A stretch of DNA of 64,000 nt from Streptomyces alboniger (lineage in GTDB: Bacteria > Actinomycetota > Actinomycetes > Streptomycetales > Streptomycetaceae), in the NCBI RefSeq assembly GCF_008704395.1, contig NZ_CP023695.1, positions 5,394,001 through 5,458,000 on the forward strand, in the 5' to 3' direction. Positions 26,870-34,935 of the stretch are shown here, in pieces. The notes under the pieces were generated by a model. The model searched no databases. It was not told the origin of the DNA and saw nothing but the letters and a program-made list of their open reading frames with translations. Position numbers and translations under genes: made by a program. Numbering within the stretch: the stretch's first letter is position 1; each line of letters begins with the position of its first letter.

Positions 26870-29235
26870 GCGGACTTCCTCAGCGTCCGCCCGGTGACCA
26901 TCACCCCCGCCACGACGGCCGCGGCCAGGGTGGCGATGATCGCCGTGAGGACGGCTCCGCTGTCCAGGTGCAGACCGACGTCGGACGAGGTGGCCTGCGA
27001 GAGGCCGGAGGCCATGCCCGCCAGCGGGGGCAGCGTCACCAGGACACCCAGGCCGGCGCCGACGGCCACCAGCACCGCGGTCTCGCCCGCCGCCAGCCTG
27101 AGGAGCTGGCGGACGGTGCCGCCCGCCGACTTCATCACCGCGTAGTCCCGGCGACGGCCGTGGGCCGCCATGGCCATGCTGTTGGCGACGGCGATCACGC
27201 TGTAGCCGACGGCGATGACGATGAGCATCGTGGCCAGGCTGTCGGTGAGCTTGGCGTCGGTGTTGTAGTCGTCGAGCGCGTACCGCATGGCGTCGTGCAG
27301 GACGGTCCCGGGGACCGCGGCGGAGGCCCTGCTTCCCGCCGGGACGAAGATGTCGTCGGTGAGCGCGGCCGGGTCGTGGGCTCGGACCAGGTCACGGGCG
27401 ACCACGAAGTCACCGCGGGCCGGGTCGTCGGGCAGGACCTTGCTGATCCTCAGGGTGACGCTCGCGCCGTCGGCGAACCGGACCCGGACGCTCCGGCCCT
27501 CTTCCAGACCGAGGCCGTCGGCGGTGCGCCGGCCGAGCACAGCCTCTCCCGGCTTGTTCCACCGGGCGTCACGGGTGCCGAGTACGTCCAGGACGGTCCG
27601 CTCCTCGCCGACGAACGCGCGGGTCGGCAGGGAGGCCTTGCCGACGGGGTTGGCGGCGACGACCTCGTCGGTGTTGCCGGGGGTGCCGTCCGAGGTGACG
27701 ATCGTCTGGCCGGCGACCTTGCGTGCCTCGCCCGCCGGGTAGGCCGCCCGCATCGTCTCGACCGCTCCGCTGAGCAGGACCGCGAAGCCGACGGCGGCGA
27801 TCACGGGAGCCACCAGGGACGCGGCGCGACGGGAGTTGGCGATGAGTTCGGAGCGGATCAGGACGGGAGCGGCCGGGCCGCGCTTCTGGAAGGGGGCGGT
27901 GAGGAGGCGGCCGACGGGGCCGATGAGGGCGGGAGCCAGCAGGGCGGCGGCGACGATGAGCGTCATCGTCGCGAGGAGCGCCATGCTGACGCGGTTGTCG
28001 GCGCCGGTGGTGGCGGTGCCGACGGCGAGGGCGGCACCCAGGCCGAGGACGGACAGCCCGGCGATCCCACGCCCGCGCCCCATCCCGTCGTTGGCGGAGC
28101 GGCTGTCCAGCAGGGCCTCGATCGGGGCCACCTTCGCGGCCTTGCGGCCGGCGGCCCAGGCACCGATGACGCTCACACCGATGCCGACCGCGCAGGCGGT
28201 GAGCAGCGGCCAGGCGGCCACGGTGACCTCCATGCCCGGCGGGGTGACGTCAAGGCCCTTGAGGATGTCGCGCAGGATCGGGGTGGCGGCGACGCCGGCC
28301 AGGCAGCCGACGAGCGAACCGAGCAGGCCCACCACGGCGGCCTCGCCGAGGATCATGCGGCGGATCTGGCTCGGTGCGGCGCCGATGGTGCGCAGCAGGC
28401 CGATCTCCCTGCGGCGCATGCCGGTCGACAGGACCAGCATGGAGGCGACGACGAAGACCGTGGTGAACAGGCCGAGGGCGGCCATGGCGCCGATGAGCTG
28501 GACGCCGAGGTTGCGCTTGTGCTCGACGTACTGGGGCTGTAGTTCGGAGCGGGCGTCACCGGCCAGGACGTCGCCCCGGTCGCCGAGCGCCTGCCGCGCG
28601 CCGGACGCGATGGCGGCGGCGGACGCTCCCTTGTCCGCGATGAGGGCGAGGGCGCCGACACCGGGCTGCTGCTCGGCGGCGAAGGCGTCGCTGAAGTAGT
28701 AGCCGGGGCCGTCGACGGTGCCGACGACGGTGAACCGCTTGCGGCCCTCGGTGATGTTGACGGTGAGCCGGCTGCCCGCTGCCACGCCCAGGGCGCGGTC
28801 GACCACGACCTCGCCGTTCCCGCCGGGGGCCCGGCCGGAGACGAGCCGGTAGGGCGCCATCCGCGCGCTGCCCCAGCCGTGCCCCGCTTCCGCGGCGCCC
28901 TCGTCGGCGACCGGCTTGCCGCCCTTCAGGGCCTGGGCGTAGAAGGAGCGGTCCACCACGACGGCGGCGACTCCGGGGACGGCGTCGAGCCTGGCCCGGA
29001 CCGGAGCGGCCTCGGCCCGGCTCCACGGCATCCGGTCCTCGGGGCTGCCCTCCTGGTCGAGGGCCTTCTGGGGCAGGGCCAGGGCGGCGGCGCCCGCGTA
29101 GCGGTCCTGGACGGAGGGGCGGGAGGAGTCGTAGATGACCAGGGTCGTGGTGATGAGGGCCACGCCGACCATGACGGCGAGGAAGGCCCCGAGGAAGCCG
29201 GACCAGCGCTCGCGTACGTTCGCGAGGATCAGCAT
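26866..29235 (-). CDS. ABC transporter permease (FtsX/MacB-like, duplicated)
   Basis: A 789-residue permease; the ATG shares a base with the ATPase stop (TGATG). A first transmembrane helix (FLGAFLAVMVGVALITTTLVIY) precedes a large extracytoplasmic region, then FtsX-type helices (LGVQLIGAMAALGLFTTVFVVASMLVL, with the cytoplasmic MRRREIGLLRTIGAAPSQIRRMI loop). A second copy ends with MLIVIAVGYSVIAVANSMAMA and the matching loop GRRRDYAVMKSAGGTVRQLLRL. This is the layout of 8-10 helix MacB/LolCE-like permeases that expel lipophilic peptides. It overlaps the SRPBCC stop by three bases in a convergent arrangement. Confidence 0.9.
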   Translation of the reverse strand: MLILANVRERWSGFLGAFLAVMVGVALITTTLVIYDSSRPSVQDRYAGAAALALPQKALDQEGSPEDRMPWSRAEAAPVRARLDAVPGVAAVVVDRSFYAQALKGGKPVADEGAAEAGHGWGSARMAPYRLVSGRAPGGNGEVVVDRALGVAAGSRLTVNITEGRKRFTVVGTVDGPGYYFSDAFAAEQQPGVGALALIADKGASAAAIASGARQALGDRGDVLAGDARSELQPQYVEHKRNLGVQLIGAMAALGLFTTVFVVASMLVLSTGMRRREIGLLRTIGAAPSQIRRMILGEAAVVGLLGSLVGCLAGVAATPILRDILKGLDVTPPGMEVTVAAWPLLTACAVGIGVSVIGAWAAGRKAAKVAPIEALLDSRSANDGMGRGRGIAGLSVLGLGAALAVGTATTGADNRVSMALLATMTLIVAAALLAPALIGPVGRLLTAPFQKRGPAAPVLIRSELIANSRRAASLVAPVIAAVGFAVLLSGAVETMRAAYPAGEARKVAGQTIVTSDGTPGNTDEVVAANPVGKASLPTRAFVGEERTVLDVLGTRDARWNKPGEAVLGRRTADGLGLEEGRSVRVRFADGASVTLRISKVLPDDPARGDFVVARDLVRAHDPAALTDDIFVPAGSRASAAVPGTVLHDAMRYALDDYNTDAKLTDSLATMLIVIAVGYSVIAVANSMAMAAHGRRRDYAVMKSAGGTVRQLLRLAAGETAVLVAVGAGLGVLVTLPPLAGMASGLSQATSSDVGLHLDSGAVLTAIIATLAAAVVAGVMVTGRTLRKSA

Positions 29236-30056
29236 CACGCCTCCAGCCGGGCCATGTGGGCGGCGACCGCGGCGGCGTTGTCGCTCTGCGAGTCCTTGTT
29301 CAGCGGGATACGGTCGGCGATCCGGCCGTCCTTGATGAAGACGACGACGTCGGCCACGGAGGCCGCCACCGGGTCGTGGGTGACCATCAGCGTCGTCTGG
29401 CCCTCCTGGTCGACCAGCATCCGCATCATCCGCAGCACTTCCTTGGAGGTGACGGTGTCCAGGGCGCCGGTGGGCTCGTCCGCGAAGAGGACGTCGGGGC
29501 GGGTGACCAGGGCCCGGGCGAGGGCCACGCGCTGCTGCTGGCCACCGGAGAGCTGACTGGGCCGGTGGCTCGCACGGTCGGCCAGACCGACCGAGGCGAG
29601 CGCGCCCGCGACCTGCTCGGGTCTGACCTTGCGGCCGGCGAACCGGGAAGGAAGCTCCACGTTCTGTGCCGCCGTCAGCGACTCGACGAGGTTGAAGGCC
29701 TGGAAGACGAAGCCGATGTGCTCGCGGCGGAGTTCGGTGCGCTGCTTCTCGTTCTGCTCGCCGATGTCGACGCCGGCGAGAACGATGCGTCCTTCGGTCG
29801 GCTGCTCCAGTCCGGCCGCGCACTGGAGCAGGGTCGACTTCCCCGAGCCGGAGGGGCCCATGATCGCGGTGAAGGTGCCGCGGGGAAAGCCGATGGAGAC
29901 GCTGTCCAGTGCGGTCACCGCGTGGTCGCCCGAGCCGTGGACCTTGCGCACGCCGTGGAGTTCGACCGCGTCCTGCACGGAGGCCTGCCTCGCAGTTGTA
30001 GTTGCTGCCGCTGTCGCCGCTGTCGCCGTTGTCGTCGCTGTCGCCGTTGTCGTCAT
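29235..30056 (-). CDS. ABC transporter ATPase (LolD/MacB family)
   Basis: A 273-residue ATPase. Walker A is GPSGSGKST, the Q-loop is FVFQAFNL, the signature is LSGGQQQR, Walker B is VLFADEP and the switch His is in VTHDP. The first 22 residues are almost only Thr and Ala, encoded by a simple repeat, and precede the conserved domain (VELHGVRKVHGSGD); the true start could be later. It pairs with the downstream permease and is divergent from the sensor kinase gene, the usual layout for a two-component-controlled exporter. Confidence 0.93.
   Translation of the reverse strand: MTTTATATTTATAATAAATTTARQASVQDAVELHGVRKVHGSGDHAVTALDSVSIGFPRGTFTAIMGPSGSGKSTLLQCAAGLEQPTEGRIVLAGVDIGEQNEKQRTELRREHIGFVFQAFNLVESLTAAQNVELPSRFAGRKVRPEQVAGALASVGLADRASHRPSQLSGGQQQRVALARALVTRPDVLFADEPTGALDTVTSKEVLRMMRMLVDQEGQTTLMVTHDPVAASVADVVVFIKDGRIADRIPLNKDSQSDNAAAVAAHMARLEA
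29993..30056. repeat. Simple-sequence repeat in the ATPase 5' end
   Basis: Degenerate trinucleotide and 12-bp units (GTCGCCGTTGTCGTC and variants on the + strand) encode the Thr/Ala run at the start of the ABC ATPase. Changes in copy number by slippage of whole codons would alter only the length of the tail. Confidence 0.6.
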
Positions 30057-30101
30057 GCGTCGATCTCACTGCACGAGGGGGTCCGCGGGCACTGGCCCGC
30101 T

Positions 30102-30165
30102 CTCTACTTCCGGGGTAGTGCCAGCTCTACCTCGATCACCCGAACTCCCGGGCTACGGTGACCAC
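30102..30165 (+). promoter_or_regulatory. Kinase-gene promoter with CTCTAC repeats; probable leaderless start
   Basis: CTCTACTTC (30102-30110) and CTCTACCTC (30125-30133) are direct repeats; between them GGTAG (30114-30118) forms inverted pairs with both. A -10 TACGGT (30154-30159) is placed so that transcription would begin at 30166, the A of the ATG, and no Shine-Dalgarno is visible. No good -35 is present, so activation by a bound regulator is likely. The partner response regulator is the obvious candidate, possibly also controlling the divergent ABC genes. Confidence 0.45.
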
Positions 30166-31386
30166 ATGCGCCCCACGACGGCCTGGCAGGCCATGGCTCA
30201 ACGTCCCCTGAGCTTTCTGACATCGAGCTGGCCCTGGAGGTCCCTGGCCTATCTGAGCAGCGGTGTTCTGGTGGGTACGGCGGCGGTGGTGATCTTCGCC
30301 GTCGGACTGGCGGCCGGGATGGCGCTGCTGCTGGTGCTGATAGGCATCGCCCCCCTCGCGGGCCTGGTCACGGCCTCCACGGTGGTGGCGAGACTGGAGC
30401 GCCAACGGCTGCGGCTGGTGGACCTGGACCGGCTGCCGGACCCGCACCGGCGCCCGGACGGGCCGGGCACCAGGGCATGGGTGGCGACCCGGATCAAGGA
30501 GCAGGTGACCTGGCGGGAGCTGGTGTTCACGCTCATCTCGTCGGCGGGGCTGTGGTGGGTGGACCTGATGGTGCTGCTCTTCTGCTTCGGGCTGCCGGCC
30601 GTCTTCCTCAGCTCCCTGGACGGCGAGACCTGGCCCTGGGCCATCTTCTCGGCGGTCGTGCTGCTCGCCTCGCCGTACACGGTGACCTCGTGGGCGGGGG
30701 CGCGGGCGGCGATGGCGCGCACCTTCCTCGCCCCGCGCGACCGGGAGCTGGCGGAGGAGCTGCGCGAGGTGCGCGCCTCGCAGGTACGCCTGCTGGACAC
30801 CTTCGACGCGGAACGGGTACGGATCGAACGCGATCTGCATGACGGGGCGCAGCAACGGCTGGTGTCCCTGGGAATGACCCTCGGGATGCTGCGCCTGGAG
30901 ACTCCTCCCGACTCCCCGCAGGCCGAACTGCTCACGCAGGCGGAGGCCCAGCTGTCCACCGCCCACCAGGAGCTGCGGGCCCTCATCCGGGGACTCAATC
31001 CGCCCGTACTGGCCGACCACGGGCTGGTCGCGGCGATCGAGGACTACGCCGCCCGGTTCCCGATCCCGGTCACGGTGGACCTACGGCTGCCCGAGAAGCT
31101 GCCCAGGAAGATCGAGACGACCATGTACTACCTCATCAACGAGGCCATGACGAACATCGCCAAGCACAGCGGGGCCGCGAGGGCGGAGGTGCGCGGTCGC
31201 TACCATGCCGATCTACTGATCTTCGACATCACGGACGACGGCCACGGCGGCGTGGACACGGAAGCGGGCAGCGGCGTGACCGGTCTCGCCGACCGGGTCA
31301 AGGCGCTCGACGGCCGTATGCGGGTGTCGAGTCCGGTCGGTGGTCCCACCCTGTTGCACGTGGAGGTTCCGTGTCGCTTCGCCTGA
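30166..31386 (+). CDS. Sensor histidine kinase (NarL/DesK type)
   Basis: A 406-residue membrane kinase. An N-terminal sensor region has about four membrane segments (SGVLVGTAAVVIFAVGLAAGMALLLVLIG..., ELVFTLISSAGLWW..., WPWAIFSAVVLLASPY). The dimerisation helix carries His225 in ERDLHDGAQQRL. The ATPase domain has the N-box NEAMTNIAKHS, and DDGHGG and GSGVTGLADRV as G-boxes. The start is ATG 30166; the upstream frame has no homology. The 3' end overlaps the response regulator gene by 16 bp. With the divergent ABC pair it forms a typical cell-envelope or peptide-sensing export unit. Confidence 0.92.
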   Translation: MRPTTAWQAMAQRPLSFLTSSWPWRSLAYLSSGVLVGTAAVVIFAVGLAAGMALLLVLIGIAPLAGLVTASTVVARLERQRLRLVDLDRLPDPHRRPDGPGTRAWVATRIKEQVTWRELVFTLISSAGLWWVDLMVLLFCFGLPAVFLSSLDGETWPWAIFSAVVLLASPYTVTSWAGARAAMARTFLAPRDRELAEELREVRASQVRLLDTFDAERVRIERDLHDGAQQRLVSLGMTLGMLRLETPPDSPQAELLTQAEAQLSTAHQELRALIRGLNPPVLADHGLVAAIEDYAARFPIPVTVDLRLPEKLPRKIETTMYYLINEAMTNIAKHSGAARAEVRGRYHADLLIFDITDDGHGGVDTEAGSGVTGLADRVKALDGRMRVSSPVGGPTLLHVEVPCRFA

Positions 31387-32018
31387 TCGTGGCAGAGGAC
31401 GCTGTCTTGTTGCGCGAAGGCCTGGTCGGGCTGTTGCAGCGGGTCGGGCACGAGGTGGTGGCGGCGGTCGGCGACGCCGAGGCCCTGGTCGCGGCCGCGC
31501 GCACCGAGCGGCCCGACCTGATCGTCACCGACGTACGGATGCCGCCGACGCTGAGCGATGACGGACTGAAGGCGGCGATGCAACTCCGGGAGGAATTCCC
31601 CGGGTTGCCGGTGCTGGTGCTCAGCCAGTACGTGGAACGCTCGTACGCGCTCGGCCTGCTGGACTCGGGCGGCGGAGCCGGAGTCGGCTACCTGCTCAAG
31701 GAACGGGTGGCCGCGGTCGCCGACTTCACGGCCGCCATCGACCGGATCGCCGTCGGCGGGACGGTGGTGGACCCGGAGGTGATCCAGCAGCTCGTACGGT
31801 TGCGGAAGGACCCCCTGGAAGGGCTGAGCCCCCGGGAGCGCGAGGTGCTCGGCCTGATCGCCCAGGGCCGCACCAACGCGGCCATCGCCGCGGAGCTGTT
31901 CGTCAGCGAGGCCGCCGTGAACAAGCACATCGGCAACATCTTCGCCAAGCTCGACCTGCCGGTGGCCACCGAAGGGCACCGGCGGGTCCTCGCGGTGCTC
32001 GCCTTCCTCCGCTCCTGA
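31371..32018 (+). CDS. NarL-family response regulator
   Basis: A 215-residue regulator starting at GTG inside the kinase gene. The receiver domain has the acidic pair ED at 9-10, the phosphoacceptor Asp54 in VTDVRMPP, and Lys in YLLKERV. The C-terminal LuxR-type helix-turn-helix is LSPREREVLGLIAQGRTNAAIAAELFVSEAAVNKHIGNIFAKL. It is the partner of the preceding kinase. The loop after the phosphoacceptor (MPPTLSDDGLKAA) is the long form found in this DesR-like subgroup. Confidence 0.94.
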   Translation: MSLRLIVAEDAVLLREGLVGLLQRVGHEVVAAVGDAEALVAAARTERPDLIVTDVRMPPTLSDDGLKAAMQLREEFPGLPVLVLSQYVERSYALGLLDSGGGAGVGYLLKERVAAVADFTAAIDRIAVGGTVVDPEVIQQLVRLRKDPLEGLSPREREVLGLIAQGRTNAAIAAELFVSEAAVNKHIGNIFAKLDLPVATEGHRRVLAVLAFLRS

Positions 32019-32087
32019 CCGGCCCGCGTCGACGGCGAGGCACCCGTCGGCGGGGCACCTGTCGGCGAGGCACCCGCCACAAGGCCG

Positions 32088-32972
32088 TCACAGGGGCAAC
32101 GGCCCAAGGCCTTCCACCACGTCGGCGAGGTCGCGGATCACGTCGGTGTCGCCGCCGGTACGCCAGCAGAGCGCCCAGTGACCGAGCGGCGCGTCGCGGA
32201 TGGGGATGTAGGCGATGTCGGGCCGGGCGTAGTAGCGCAGCGCGTGCGCGTGAACGGGACAGACCGCTTCGCCGCTGGCGACGATGGCGAGCAGCTGCGT
32301 GCCGTCGCCCGCGGCAGGCCCCTCGGCGATCGGCTGTCCGCTCGGGGTGCGCGCGGGGATCAGCGCCTCGCGCCAGTAGCCGGGTGCGGCACCGGTCGGG
32401 ACGGCCTCGTAGGCGAGGTCCTCGTAGGAGACGGAGTCACGTGCGGCCAGCCGGTGGGCGGAGGACACGCACAGCACGACGGGTTCGGTGTAGACGACAG
32501 GACCCACGGTGAGGCCCGCTTCCCTGATCGGAAGCCAGGCGAGCAGGACGTCGACGGTGCCGCGGCGCAGGGCGGAGAACGGGTCGTCGTAGCCCATGGC
32601 GCGGATCCGTACGTGGCAGCCGGGGCGGCGGGACGAGAACGCGACGAGTACGGGCCGCAGATCCTCGCTGTTGCCGGACATCATGCCCAGGCGCAGCACC
32701 TCCGTCCCCCTCCTGGCGGTCGACGCGGCCCGCTCCAGGCTCTGCCGCAGGGCGCGGTGCACCGGAAGCAGGTCGTCGTAGAGCTGCCGGCCGAGGGGGG
32801 TGAGGCGGACGTGGTGACTGGAGCGGTCGAAGAGAGCGCCGCCCAGGCGGCGCTCCTGCTTCTTGATCGCCTGGCTGACCCGGGCGGGGGAGACGCGCAA
32901 CCGCTCGGCGGTCCGCCCGAAATGCAGCTCCTGACCAAGCGTCAGGAAGATCTCGATGTCCCTGATCTCCAC
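32088..32972 (-). CDS. LysR-family transcriptional regulator
   Basis: A 294-residue protein. GTG 32972 is chosen because VEIRDIEIFLTLGQELHFGRTAERLRVSPARVSQAIKKQERRLG is a complete LysR N-terminal helix-turn-helix; the 17 residues that could be added upstream have no homology. The effector-binding region runs from LRLGMMSGNSEDLRPVL onward. The 22-bp palindrome lies 39 bp upstream of the start, so it probably autoregulates and controls the divergent membrane protein gene. Confidence 0.9.
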   Translation of the reverse strand: MEIRDIEIFLTLGQELHFGRTAERLRVSPARVSQAIKKQERRLGGALFDRSSHHVRLTPLGRQLYDDLLPVHRALRQSLERAASTARRGTEVLRLGMMSGNSEDLRPVLVAFSSRRPGCHVRIRAMGYDDPFSALRRGTVDVLLAWLPIREAGLTVGPVVYTEPVVLCVSSAHRLAARDSVSYEDLAYEAVPTGAAPGYWREALIPARTPSGQPIAEGPAAGDGTQLLAIVASGEAVCPVHAHALRYYARPDIAYIPIRDAPLGHWALCWRTGGDTDVIRDLADVVEGLGPLPL

Positions 32973-33010
32973 GTGGCCCCCGGTCCCGCCCCGCACCCCG
33001 CACCCCGGCC

Positions 33011-33032
33011 GCGTTAACCGCAAGGTTAACGC
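33011..33032. promoter_or_regulatory. LysR-type operator palindrome
   Basis: GCGTTAACC (33011-33019), GCAA, then GGTTAACGC (33024-33032) form a perfect 22-bp inverted repeat. It contains a T-N11-A core (TTAACCGCAAGGTTAA), the classical LysR box, in the 226-bp gap between the LysR gene and the divergent gene at 33199. Confidence 0.7.
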
Positions 33033-33198
33033 GCGCTACAGGAAAGGCGGTTGCCGCGAATCCCGCGGTGACCAATAGTCGAGGCCGAGCTGTGGCGACG
33101 CCAGAAGCGCGCCGGGTCGCCGACGCGATACGGAACCCAGCTGGAACTGTGCTGGACCTCAGCTGACCCATGGGACGCACTCAAGAAGGTAGGGCAGT

Positions 33199-33771
33199 AT
33201 GAAGCACCTACAGACCGGCGTATTGCTCGCCGCCACCCTCTCCACAGGGCTCATGGCCGGACTGTTCGCCGCCTTCTCCTACGCGGTCATGCCCGGCCTG
33301 GCCCGCTCGTCCGACCACACGCTCGTCGAGGCGATGCAGAGCATCAACAAGGCCATCATCAACCCGGCCTTCATGCTCCCGTTCATGGGCTCGATCCCTC
33401 TCCTGGGCCTGGCCGTGTTCCTGTCCTGGCGAGAAGACGGCCGCCCGGCCCTGCCCTGGCTGATCGCAGCCCTGGCCCTGTACCTGGTGGCCTTCGTGGT
33501 CACCAGCGCCATCAACGTCCCCTTGAACGACCAACTCGCGAACGCGGGAGACCCCGGCCACGTCAGACACCTGGCGGAGACCCGCGCGGACTTCGAGAAC
33601 AAGTGGGCCACCTGGAACACGGTCCGAGCCCTGCTGCACATAGCGGCGTTCGCGGCCCTGCTCTGGGCCCTGCTCGCACACGGCGCGCACCGCACACAGG
33701 GAAACGACACGACAGCCAAACCCCAACAAACGGCCACACCGACGCTCCATGCAGCCCCCACGAACCACTGA
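33199..33771 (+). CDS. Anthrone oxygenase-like membrane protein (DUF1772)
   Basis: A 190-residue protein with four hydrophobic segments: LLAATLSTGLMAGLFAAFSYAVMPGL, FMLPFMGSIPLLGLAVFL, LPWLIAALALYLVAFVVTSAINVPLN and LLHIAAFAALLWALL. The conserved INVPLND element and the following DFENKWATWNTVRALLH region identify the DUF1772 anthrone-oxygenase-like family. The C-terminal 30 residues are Thr/Pro/His-rich and probably disordered. The divergent LysR gene and its palindrome suggest inducible control. The substrate is unknown. Confidence 0.85.
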   Translation: MKHLQTGVLLAATLSTGLMAGLFAAFSYAVMPGLARSSDHTLVEAMQSINKAIINPAFMLPFMGSIPLLGLAVFLSWREDGRPALPWLIAALALYLVAFVVTSAINVPLNDQLANAGDPGHVRHLAETRADFENKWATWNTVRALLHIAAFAALLWALLAHGAHRTQGNDTTAKPQQTATPTLHAAPTNH

Positions 33772-34072
33772 GCGGCCGACGGCCAAGGGGAGCCCGGTGA
33801 GACTGGGCCCCCTGCATCTGCCATGGCCAGGGCGCTCGATCGTCCACTCCGGGTGCCGGAGGTGGCGCCGGCCGGGTAGAGGGTTACGGCAGTTGATCCG
33901 CCAGCCACTCGAGACGGGACCGGTGCCCCAGCGCCGCAGTAGCTCGCGCCTTGAACGGTCATGAAGAAGCTCTGGAGACATCCAGAGCTCCTTCATGTTT
34001 TCCTGCCACCCCAAAGCGATCCCGCAGTGCTGGAGTGCCAAAATCTCCCCAGGGAAGAAGCAGGGGGGGAAG
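33772..34072. other. Gene-free 301-bp stretch
   Basis: Between the DUF1772 gene and the small hypothetical gene I see no supported coding region. The right part holds the strong hairpin at 33961-33996. Confidence 0.6.
33961..34001 (+). terminator. Strong intrinsic terminator, 16-bp stem
   Basis: ATGAAGAAGCTCTGGA (33961-33976) pairs with TCCAGAGCTCCTTCAT (33981-33996) over 16 positions with one A-C mismatch and a GACA loop, followed by GTTTT. The mismatch becomes a G-U pair on the minus strand. It should end transcripts coming from the DUF1772 gene. Confidence 0.75.
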
Positions 34073-34435
34073 ATGCAAGACCAGCGTGCTGCCATTCCGA
34101 GCGAGCTCGATGCGGACCACGGGGTCACTGCGGTGACCATGGGATGGCTTCGGGAGCGTTACAACCCGGAGTGGGGGCGTCTTAGCGCCAGTCGAGCCAG
34201 CGAGATCAGCCGTTGGCTTACGACACAGGAGATTGCGCACATCCCGTCGTCGCTCCCCTCGCGAGAAGTGGAAGAGGTAGTGCTCTACCGGCCGTCCTCC
34301 CGGATCGGCGTGTACATCAACGCAGCGCGCTTGGATGGGCCGTTTGAACACCGCCCAGCCGCTGCCGCTTACTTCCTGCAAGACATCGCGAGGAGGCTGA
34401 ATGGTGCCCCGCAAGCTGAGGCCGAGCGCAGCTGA
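34073..34435 (+). CDS. Small hypothetical protein, orphan
   Basis: A 120-residue protein I do not recognise. ATG 34073 is chosen because GGGGGGGAAG lies immediately upstream; the frame stays open to 33995. The sequence (MQDQRAAIPSEL...YFLQDIARRLNGAPQAEAERS) has no membrane segment or signal peptide, and is rich in charged residues with amphipathic stretches such as EISRWLTTQEIAHI. Base composition is visibly lower in GC and codon use less biased than in its neighbours. It lies on the 3' side of tRNA-Arg, a typical place for acquired DNA. It might be a remnant of an integrated element. Confidence 0.55.
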   Translation: MQDQRAAIPSELDADHGVTAVTMGWLRERYNPEWGRLSASRASEISRWLTTQEIAHIPSSLPSREVEEVVLYRPSSRIGVYINAARLDGPFEHRPAAAAYFLQDIARRLNGAPQAEAERS

Positions 34436-34605
34436 CGGCGCCTGGTGAGCCCTCGGGATGCGCTTCAGCTCCTGAGGGTGAGCCTTAAGCCTCCGAAACG
34501 ACAATTACGTCTTGGATGACGCCTGACCTGCACAAAGGTCATCAAGATCATTACGTGATCACTGGCATACAGCTGCTCTCGACGGCACCCGCCTGCACAT
34601 ACGCG

Positions 34606-34645
34606 AAGACCCCGGCCTCAGCGTTTCCGCTGGAGACGGGGTCTT
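34606..34645 (-). terminator. Compound hairpin downstream of tRNA-Arg
   Basis: AAGACCCCG (34606-34614) and CGGGGTCTT (34637-34645) are perfect 9-bp arms enclosing a second small stem (CAGCG/CGCTG). It lies 19 bp beyond the 3' end of tRNA-Arg in the tRNA direction and should terminate that transcript. Read on the + strand it ends in CTTT. Confidence 0.65.
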
Positions 34646-34663
34646 TGGGCACCTACTACAAGG

Positions 34664-34735
34664 TGCCCCCGGCAGGATTCGAACCTGCGCACACGGCTCC
34701 GGAGGCCGTTGCTCTATCCCCTGAGCTACGGGGGC
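34664..34735 (-). tRNA. tRNA-Arg (anticodon CCG)
   Basis: On the minus strand the acceptor GCCCCCG pairs with CGGGGGC; the D-arm is GCTC-AGGGGATA-GAGC; the anticodon stem ACGGC/GCCGT encloses the loop CTCCGGA with anticodon CCG (reads CGG, Arg); the T-arm CAGG-TTCGAAT-CCTG is standard. The discriminator is A. Genomic CC follows and then T, so the final CCA is added enzymatically. An 8-bp inverted repeat (34647-34654 with 34661-34668) overlaps the 3' end. Confidence 0.96.
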
Positions 34736-34923
34736 GTATCGTCGCGGTTGCGCGGCGACGGGTAGAACCCTACCAGCTCTCCGGGGCTGCCCATGAACAG
34801 GTATTTCCACGCTCCGGGGGGCGTCCGGGTGGGGGCCTGCGGGCGGCGGCCCGCAGGCGCGGGCGGGGCGGCTCTCGTGGGGCGGAAGTGGGGAAAACCG
34901 GGACGCGGCGGTGGGCGCGGACC

Positions 34924-34935
34924 TACTCTCGAGTT
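34924..34935 (+). promoter_or_regulatory. -10 element for a probable leaderless receiver gene
   Basis: TACTCT (34924-34929) fits the TAnnnT -10 form, and the expected start seven bases on is the G of GTG 34936. No Shine-Dalgarno precedes that GTG. The -35 region is not convincing. Confidence 0.4.

Noticed and set aside
34073..34663. A complete integrative element at tRNA-Arg
   Set aside because: No integrase, replication or transfer gene and no repeated tRNA end could be found in the flank.
34516..34935. Upstream extension of the receiver-protein frame through tRNA-Arg
   Set aside because: It would translate across a tRNA gene; the receiver fold starts at GTG 34936 with a fitting -10.
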